From an uncultured Acetatifactor sp. (GTDB taxonomy: Bacteria; Bacillota; Clostridia; Lachnospirales; Lachnospiraceae), in contig CAJTOJ010000017.1 of assembly GCA_910577665.1 (NCBI GenBank), positions 7,043 through 71,042 on the forward strand: 64,000 nucleotides of DNA, in the 5' to 3' direction. How positions within the stretch are numbered: the stretch's first letter is position 1; every line of letters begins with the position of its first letter. The notes beneath the pieces were generated by a model. That model ran no database searches and was not told the DNA's origin. It worked only from the letters and a program-made list of their open reading frames with translations. This document shows, one piece after another, positions 59,345-64,000 of this stretch. Position numbers and translations under genes: made by a program.

Positions 59345-61969
59345 TTGAGGAAAATATTAAAAAAGATGCTAGCCATGGGAATGGCATCCTGCCTGGTGGC
59401 AGGGTTAAGCGCCTGCGGAAAGGGCGGGGATTCCAAGGAGAATGCTGCCCTGGCCAAGGAACATGTATATAGGCTGCAGGAGTTTGAGATACCGGACCTG
59501 GGGGGAGATGACTATGATGTCATGTCTACATACCGGCAGGACGGAACTTCTTATATCATGGTGCAGGTATATGACTGGTCCTCCAGTAACAATGAGCGCA
59601 ATATCAAGCTTTTGTGCATAGAGGAGAGTACCGGGGAGACAAATCTGATTCCCATGGAACTGCCAGGGGCAGGGTACACGGACACAGGTAATACGGATCC
59701 TGGCATGGCACAACCCATGCCCCGGGTTACAGATAATGCAGATGTAGCAGACACAGATACCAGTCAGGAGGATGGAGATTCTGATGCTGGGTCCGGAGAC
59801 ACCGATGGGGAAGATGCGGACAATGGGGATGCTGGTTCAGAAGACGGGGATTCTGATGCTGGGTCCGGAGACACCGATGGGGAAGATGCGGACAATGAGG
59901 ATACAGCAGGTTCAGGGGATGAGGAACTGGCGGTGCCGGATATTGGCATAGATACCGATATAGAGGACAATGGTACCTGGGAATATGTGGGGTATAACAA
60001 TTTTGTGTTTGCCAATGACGGCAGGATCTATGGGATCAAGGATCACAACTTTGAGGATTACAACAACTCAGAGAATTCTTTCCAGAAACAATATATCTGC
60101 TCCTGGCAGCTGGATGGCAGCTTCCAGTGGGAGAGTGAACTGGAGGGACTGCGCAGTGAGGAAGAATGGATCTATGTGAACACCATGGTACCCAATGCGG
60201 ATGGCTCCTTGAGTCTGCTTCTTAGCGGTGATGCCGTGTACCTGATGCAGGTTGGAAGCCAGGGGGAGGTATCTGCAAGAGAGCAGCTTCCTGAAGATGT
60301 GACTACCATGTTCACCAATTCCCGGAATATATTTGCCGGGAAGGATGGCAAACTGATGGTGTTCTACAGTGACGAAAATGACTGGACCAAGCAATACCTG
60401 AATACTTTTGACCTGGAAACCAAACAGATGGGAGAGGCAAGTGAACTGCCTTCTGGTTTCCTGTGGAACTACAGCAATATCATGCCAGGAACCGACTCTG
60501 ACTTGATTTATAGCAGCAGCGGCGGTGTATATACTTACAACCGTGGGGATGAAGACGGCAAGATGATGATGAGCTTCATCAACTCGGATTTGAATATCAA
60601 TGGTTTTGTGGGCTTTACCCCTATTGACGAGAAATCCTTCCTGGGTATTTTCAATGAGAACTATGAGTATCAGAACCTCCGGGCCGGGATCTTCACCTAT
60701 GTGGATCCCAAGGATATACCAGATAAAACTGTACTGGTACTGGCAGGAAACTATGTCCGCGGTGATCTGAAAAAGCGCATTGTGGAATATAACAGAGCCA
60801 GTCAGGACTATCGGATCGTTGTGAAAGAATACGATTCTTACAGCACGTACGAGGATTACAATGCCGGTATCACCAAGCTGAACAATGAAATTATCACAGG
60901 GGGTATGCCGGATATTCTGCTGGCAGAGGGACTGCCAGTGGAGAACTATATTGCCAAGGGACTGATCGCGGATATTGGGAAGATGATCAAACAGGACGAG
61001 GAACTGTCCCAGGTGGAATTCCTGCAGAATGTATTTGATGCCTATTCCGTGAACGGTAAGCTCTATTATATAGTGCCAAGCTTCTATGTACGTACCATGA
61101 TAGCCAAGAAGTCCCTGGTTGGAGACAGACAACAGTGGACCATGGAGGATATGCAGCAGGTACTGGCTACCATGCCGGAGGGAGCAGTTGCCATGGGAGA
61201 CCAGACCAGAAGCAGTTTCTTTGATCTGGTGATGCAGTATTGCGGCAGCGATTTCATTGATGTGGCTACAGGCAAGTGTTCTTTCGACTCACCGGATTTT
61301 ATCGCCATGATGGAGTTTGCCAAGAATCTGCCGGAAGAGATTATTCATGATGAAGATTACTGGATGAATTATGATTACGAGTCCCAGTACCGGGAAGATA
61401 AGGTGTTGTTATACGACAATGCAATCGGCAGGATCTCCAATATGAATTACGTGATCAATGGTTACTTTGGGGAAGAAGTCAGCTTTGTAGGGTTCCCGAC
61501 CCAGAGCGGCAATGGATCCTTTGTGAGTTCCTATGACTATACCTTTTGCATCTCCTCAAAGTCCAGGAACCAGGAGGAGGCATGGAATTTCCTGCGTTAT
61601 TATCTGACCGATGATTACCAGAGGGATGGCGTCAGCGGGATGCCCGTGAAGAAGGATGTATTCCTGGAAAAGGCAAACGAAGCCCTGGAGCGACCTTTCT
61701 ACTTAGATGAGAATGGCGAGAAGCAGGAGTATGATGATACTTTCTACTTAAACGGGGAAGAGATTCCTCTGCCGCCTATGACGCAGGAACAGTTAGACCA
61801 GATCACAGCATTTGTCCAGACAGTAGATAAGCCTATGTATGCCAATGAAGCCGTGCTGAACATTATCAAGGAGGAGATGGATGCCTACTATTCCGGCCAG
61901 AAGAGCGCCCAGGATGTGGCCAAGGTAATCCAGAGCCGCGCCCAGGTCTATGTGGATGAGAACAGGTAA
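59345..61969 (+). CDS. Second lipoprotein of the locus: acidic repeat, beta-rich half and solute-binding half
   Basis: An 874-residue lipoprotein, paralogous to the one at 51868. The signal is RKILKKMLAMGMASCLVAGL with lipobox ending SAC (Cys about residue 25). An acidic Asp/Gly/Ser/Glu insert (about residues 138-195) contains a duplicated block. Beta-rich repeats follow to about residue 455, then a solute-binding-like domain (VLVLAGNYVRGDLKKRIVEY, GITKLNNEIITGGMPDILLA, EAWNFLRYYLTDDY) and the same kind of C-terminal helix as the paralogue (KSAQDVAKVIQSRAQVYVDE). The start is TTG 59345, needed to include the basic signal-peptide end; ATG 59366 is the alternative. Confidence 0.82.
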   Translation: MRKILKKMLAMGMASCLVAGLSACGKGGDSKENAALAKEHVYRLQEFEIPDLGGDDYDVMSTYRQDGTSYIMVQVYDWSSSNNERNIKLLCIEESTGETNLIPMELPGAGYTDTGNTDPGMAQPMPRVTDNADVADTDTSQEDGDSDAGSGDTDGEDADNGDAGSEDGDSDAGSGDTDGEDADNEDTAGSGDEELAVPDIGIDTDIEDNGTWEYVGYNNFVFANDGRIYGIKDHNFEDYNNSENSFQKQYICSWQLDGSFQWESELEGLRSEEEWIYVNTMVPNADGSLSLLLSGDAVYLMQVGSQGEVSAREQLPEDVTTMFTNSRNIFAGKDGKLMVFYSDENDWTKQYLNTFDLETKQMGEASELPSGFLWNYSNIMPGTDSDLIYSSSGGVYTYNRGDEDGKMMMSFINSDLNINGFVGFTPIDEKSFLGIFNENYEYQNLRAGIFTYVDPKDIPDKTVLVLAGNYVRGDLKKRIVEYNRASQDYRIVVKEYDSYSTYEDYNAGITKLNNEIITGGMPDILLAEGLPVENYIAKGLIADIGKMIKQDEELSQVEFLQNVFDAYSVNGKLYYIVPSFYVRTMIAKKSLVGDRQQWTMEDMQQVLATMPEGAVAMGDQTRSSFFDLVMQYCGSDFIDVATGKCSFDSPDFIAMMEFAKNLPEEIIHDEDYWMNYDYESQYREDKVLLYDNAIGRISNMNYVINGYFGEEVSFVGFPTQSGNGSFVSSYDYTFCISSKSRNQEEAWNFLRYYLTDDYQRDGVSGMPVKKDVFLEKANEALERPFYLDENGEKQEYDDTFYLNGEEIPLPPMTQEQLDQITAFVQTVDKPMYANEAVLNIIKEEMDAYYSGQKSAQDVAKVIQSRAQVYVDENR
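59777..59897 (+). repeat. In-frame 49-base perfect direct repeat within the lipoprotein gene
   Basis: A 49-base block occurs at 59777-59825 and again, identically, at 59849-59897 (period 72 bases, 24 codons). It encodes DSDAGSGDTDGEDADN twice. The identity at DNA level points to recent duplication; the linker length may vary between strains. Confidence 0.85.
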
Positions 61970-62020
61970 AATATCCGGGTTCCTGGACGGAAAATAAAAA
62001 TCATATCATACAAAGTGAAA

Positions 62021-62067
62021 TGCCCCCCTTTTGTCAGACAAAAAGAAAGTCTGATGAAAGGGGGGCA
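62021..62067. terminator. Large hairpin terminator between convergent genes
   Basis: TGCCCCCCTTT with AAAGGGGGGCA, continuing into GTCAGAC/GTCTGA, makes a long nearly perfect stem (62021-62067) between the lipoprotein and the minus-strand hydrolase gene. It can terminate transcription from either side. Confidence 0.75.
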
Positions 62068-62089
62068 GAATATTGACCGGAAAGTAGGT

Positions 62090-62524
62090 TTAAGGCTCCA
62101 GATGGATGGGAATGCCCCGCTTTTCCAGGTGATGCTCCAGGTTCAGCTCTTCTCCGTGTTCCTTCAGCCATGCCTTGTGGATCCTGTAATCCGGCAAGAC
62201 CTCCTCTACCATGTGCCAGAAATCTCTGGAATGATTCATATGGGTCAGATGGCATAACTCATGGACCACCACATAATCCAGTATTACAGGCGGGGCAAAG
62301 ATCAGACGATAGTTGAAAGAGAGGGTACCCCGGGAAGAGCAGCTTCCCCAGCGGGTCTTCTGGTCCCGGACGGTAATGGAGGTGTAATGTCCGCCTGTAA
62401 TGGTATGATAATATGCCACACGGCGTTCCAGCCGGATCCGTGCTGCTTCCCGGTAACGTTCTTCTAAAGCTTTCAGCCGCCTAGCCTCAGCCGGGCTGGG
62501 AATGAATGGTCTGGTATCTGTCAT
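62090..62524 (-). CDS. YgjP-like zinc metallohydrolase (DUF45/M48-type)
   Basis: A 144-residue protein with the YgjP signature: QKTRWGSCSSRGTLSFNYRL followed by VVVHELCHLTHMNHSRDFW, where the HELCH histidines and a later His bind zinc. No signal peptide; probably a cytoplasmic peptidase-like protein of unknown substrate. ATG at 62524 is preferred (GAGGA seven bases upstream); a GTG at 62548 overlaps the end of the cation transporter gene by four bases. The gene is probably co-transcribed with that transporter. Confidence 0.85.
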   Translation of the reverse strand: MTDTRPFIPSPAEARRLKALEERYREAARIRLERRVAYYHTITGGHYTSITVRDQKTRWGSCSSRGTLSFNYRLIFAPPVILDYVVVHELCHLTHMNHSRDFWHMVEEVLPDYRIHKAWLKEHGEELNLEHHLEKRGIPIHLEP

Positions 62525-62544
62525 TGGAAGTTCCTCTACTGGGA

Positions 62545-63720
62545 TCACACCATCTGCTTGTCTACATCTATGACGGCGGTGTAATTGGGGTGATCCTGCT
62601 GGATAAGTCTGTTGATGGTATCTACCAGTTGGTCATCCGGCAGGGAGAAGTCATGGGGAGTCACCACATCAAAGATCAGGTTGGTGCGGGTAGGCCCGGA
62701 TACGATACGGAAATCATGCAGGGTAAGGGATGCATCAACCCTGGCCAGACACTGTCTTGCCAGGTTTTTCAGATGTTCTGTCTGGGCATCCCCGATACAG
62801 ACAGGATCCATGTGGATCACAGCATGACAGTGCAGAAGTTCTTTCAGTTCCCGCTCAATGGTATCAATCAGTTCATGGAGTTCCAGAAGGTTGCCATAGG
62901 CGGGAACCTCTGCATGAAGGGAGATTAGGACGCGGCCTGGCCCGTAATTGTGCACGATCAAGTCGTGGATCCCCTGGATGCCTTCTGCGCTGTGACCCAT
63001 TACAATCTCATTGATCCGGTTCACAAATTCCTTGTCAGGTGCCTGGCCCAGCAGGGGACTGATGGTATCCCTGGCGGCACCGAATCCGGAATAGCAGATA
63101 AACAGTCCTACCAGTACACCGCACCAGCCATCTATGGATAAGCCGGTGAAATGGGCCACCAGAGTGCATAGGAGCACAGTGGTGGTGGCTATGGTATCAC
63201 TTAGGGAATCCGTAGCGGTGGCTTTCATGGCGGCAGAATCCAGTTTTCTGCCCAAGCTTCTGTTGTAGAGATACATATAGCATTTTACCAGGATGGAGAG
63301 GAGCAGGATCACTAGGACCAGAGGGGAGAAAACCAGTTCCTCCGGGTGTAGGATCTTGTCAGCAGAGGTTTTTACCAGCTCTGCTCCCATGAGCAGGATG
63401 ATCACAGACACCAGAAGCCCTGCAATGTATTCGATCCGCCCATGGCCGAAGGGATGATCCGGGTCGGGCTTCTGCCCGGCCATCCTGAACCCGATCAAAG
63501 TGATCACAGAAGAGCCGGCATCTGAAAGATTGTTGAAGGCATCTGCGGTGATGGCGATGGAATTGCCCAGAAGTCCGGCAACGAATTTCCCTGCAAACAG
63601 GCATATGTTTAGAAAAATACCCACACTGCTACACAGCATACCGTAGGACTGGCGGGTGGAAGGCTCCTGGTAGGCATCCCGGTTCTGAATGAAACATTTT
63701 GCAAGTAAAGTGATCATCAT
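62545..63720 (-). CDS. Cation diffusion facilitator (CDF) family transporter
   Basis: A 391-residue membrane transporter that exchanges divalent metal ions for protons. Membrane helices fill residues 25-210; GNSIAITADAFNNLSDAGSS carries the first aspartate pair of the metal site and PDPDHPFGHGRIEYIAGLLV is the typical loop. The cytoplasmic C-terminal domain (from about 215) includes GVLVGLFICYSGF, then a metal-regulatory fold with IHDLIVHNYGPGRVLISLHA. I chose the ATG at 63720 with GGAGA upstream; the longer frame to 63849 would cross the promoter. Metal specificity is not evident. Confidence 0.93.
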   Translation of the reverse strand: MMITLLAKCFIQNRDAYQEPSTRQSYGMLCSSVGIFLNICLFAGKFVAGLLGNSIAITADAFNNLSDAGSSVITLIGFRMAGQKPDPDHPFGHGRIEYIAGLLVSVIILLMGAELVKTSADKILHPEELVFSPLVLVILLLSILVKCYMYLYNRSLGRKLDSAAMKATATDSLSDTIATTTVLLCTLVAHFTGLSIDGWCGVLVGLFICYSGFGAARDTISPLLGQAPDKEFVNRINEIVMGHSAEGIQGIHDLIVHNYGPGRVLISLHAEVPAYGNLLELHELIDTIERELKELLHCHAVIHMDPVCIGDAQTEHLKNLARQCLARVDASLTLHDFRIVSGPTRTNLIFDVVTPHDFSLPDDQLVDTINRLIQQDHPNYTAVIDVDKQMV

Positions 63721-63820
63721 ACATTCTCCGTCTTCTTTTAAAAAATAGTCTGGGAACGGCTGCTTGTGAACAGCATGGGTATCTTGTGTGGACCCACGCG
63801 CAGGGAAGGAGACTCCATCC

Positions 63821-63849
63821 AGTATAGCAGTGAAAAAAACAAAATGCAA
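63821..63849 (-). promoter_or_regulatory. Promoter of the CDF transporter and metallohydrolase genes
   Basis: On the minus strand TTGCAT (63844-63849) and TATACT (63821-63826) are 17 bases apart. Start near 63814, leaving a leader of about 95 bases. No metal-operator palindrome was evident. Confidence 0.6.
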
Positions 63850-63889
63850 GGGTTCCTAAAGCTTTACCAGAGACAGACGTCTGTTACTG

Positions 63890-64000
63890 GTTACTGTTCA
63901 CAGCTACGCCGTTCTCAGCAACATGATGCACACAAAACGCAAAGGACATGCGTTTTGGCGCACGCTGTCTCGGGTTTTTGAGCAAAATGCGCTCAAAAAC
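63890..64000. repeat. Interspersed palindromic repeat, copy 4 of 4 (cut by window edge)
   Basis: Starts GTTACTGTTCAC (63890-63901). The inner part (ATGCACACAAAAC, GTTTTGGCGCAC, TGTCTCGGGTTT, GCAAAATGCGCTCAAAAC) matches the reverse complement of copy 1 (1434-1577) along nearly its whole length. The right end is outside the window. Confidence 0.7.

Overview
The window (about 50% G+C, Shine-Dalgarno sites of AGGAGG type, a PolC-type DNA polymerase, CodY, FliY and CheC/CheD chemotaxis proteins) comes from a motile Gram-positive member of the Clostridia. Gene order and protein style point to a Lachnospiraceae-like organism; this is inference from gene content, not from a marker search.

Layout. 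(1) 1-4867: 3' end of polC, a tRNA-Glu gene, an interspersed repeat, topA and codY. (2) 5222-39266: one very long co-oriented flagellar/chemotaxis cluster: rod/basal body (flgB flgC fliE fliF fliG fliH fliI fliJ, a MotE-like gene), hook (fliK flgD, a TIGR02530-type gene, flgE flbD), stator (motA motB fliL), switch (fliM fliY cheY), export gate (fliO fliP fliQ fliR flhB flhA), placement (flhF flhG), a PilZ brake protein, chemotaxis (cheB cheA cheW cheC cheD), the flagellar sigma factor, and four poorly characterised small or membrane genes. (3) 39483-41252: rpsB and tsf. topA, codY, flg/fli/che, sigD, a SwrB-like gene, rpsB and tsf follow the order known from Bacillus subtilis, with the genes that lie between topA and codY there missing here. 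(4) 41311-44460: a graveyard of mobile DNA: a MobP-type relaxase pseudogene with Sel1 repeats, acidic fragments, a broken GNAT-like gene and an IS4-type transposase fragment. This is where ribosomal synteny stops (no pyrH/frr follow tsf). (5) 44490-47416: three response-regulator genes (receiver-GGDEF, receiver-HPt, receiver-helical) with no kinase. (6) 47471-50599 (minus): a large double GT-C/PMT glycosyltransferase, divergent from a PHP-domain gene. (7) 51868-61969: a surface transport locus with two paralogous lipoproteins that join a repeat-rich N-terminal half to a family-1 solute-binding half, two sugar-type ABC permeases, an HlyD-type adaptor and a MacB-core-like membrane protein, with no ATPase gene. 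(8) 62090-63720 (minus): a YgjP-type metallohydrolase and a cation diffusion facilitator.

How it works together. The main cluster encodes most of a flagellum from basal body to hook, its export apparatus, switch and CheY dephosphorylation system. Flagellin, cap, hook-filament junction proteins, FlgM, CheR and receptors are not in the window. A c-di-GMP link is suggested by the PilZ protein in the operon and the GGDEF response regulator downstream.

Most notable non-standard items: a four-copy family of about 110-145 bp interspersed palindromic repeats, three decayed genes each broken by an in-frame TAG, the rpsB promoter embedded in the flagellar-operon terminator, the lipoprotein/permease/HlyD/MacB-like locus, and the fused double glycosyltransferase.
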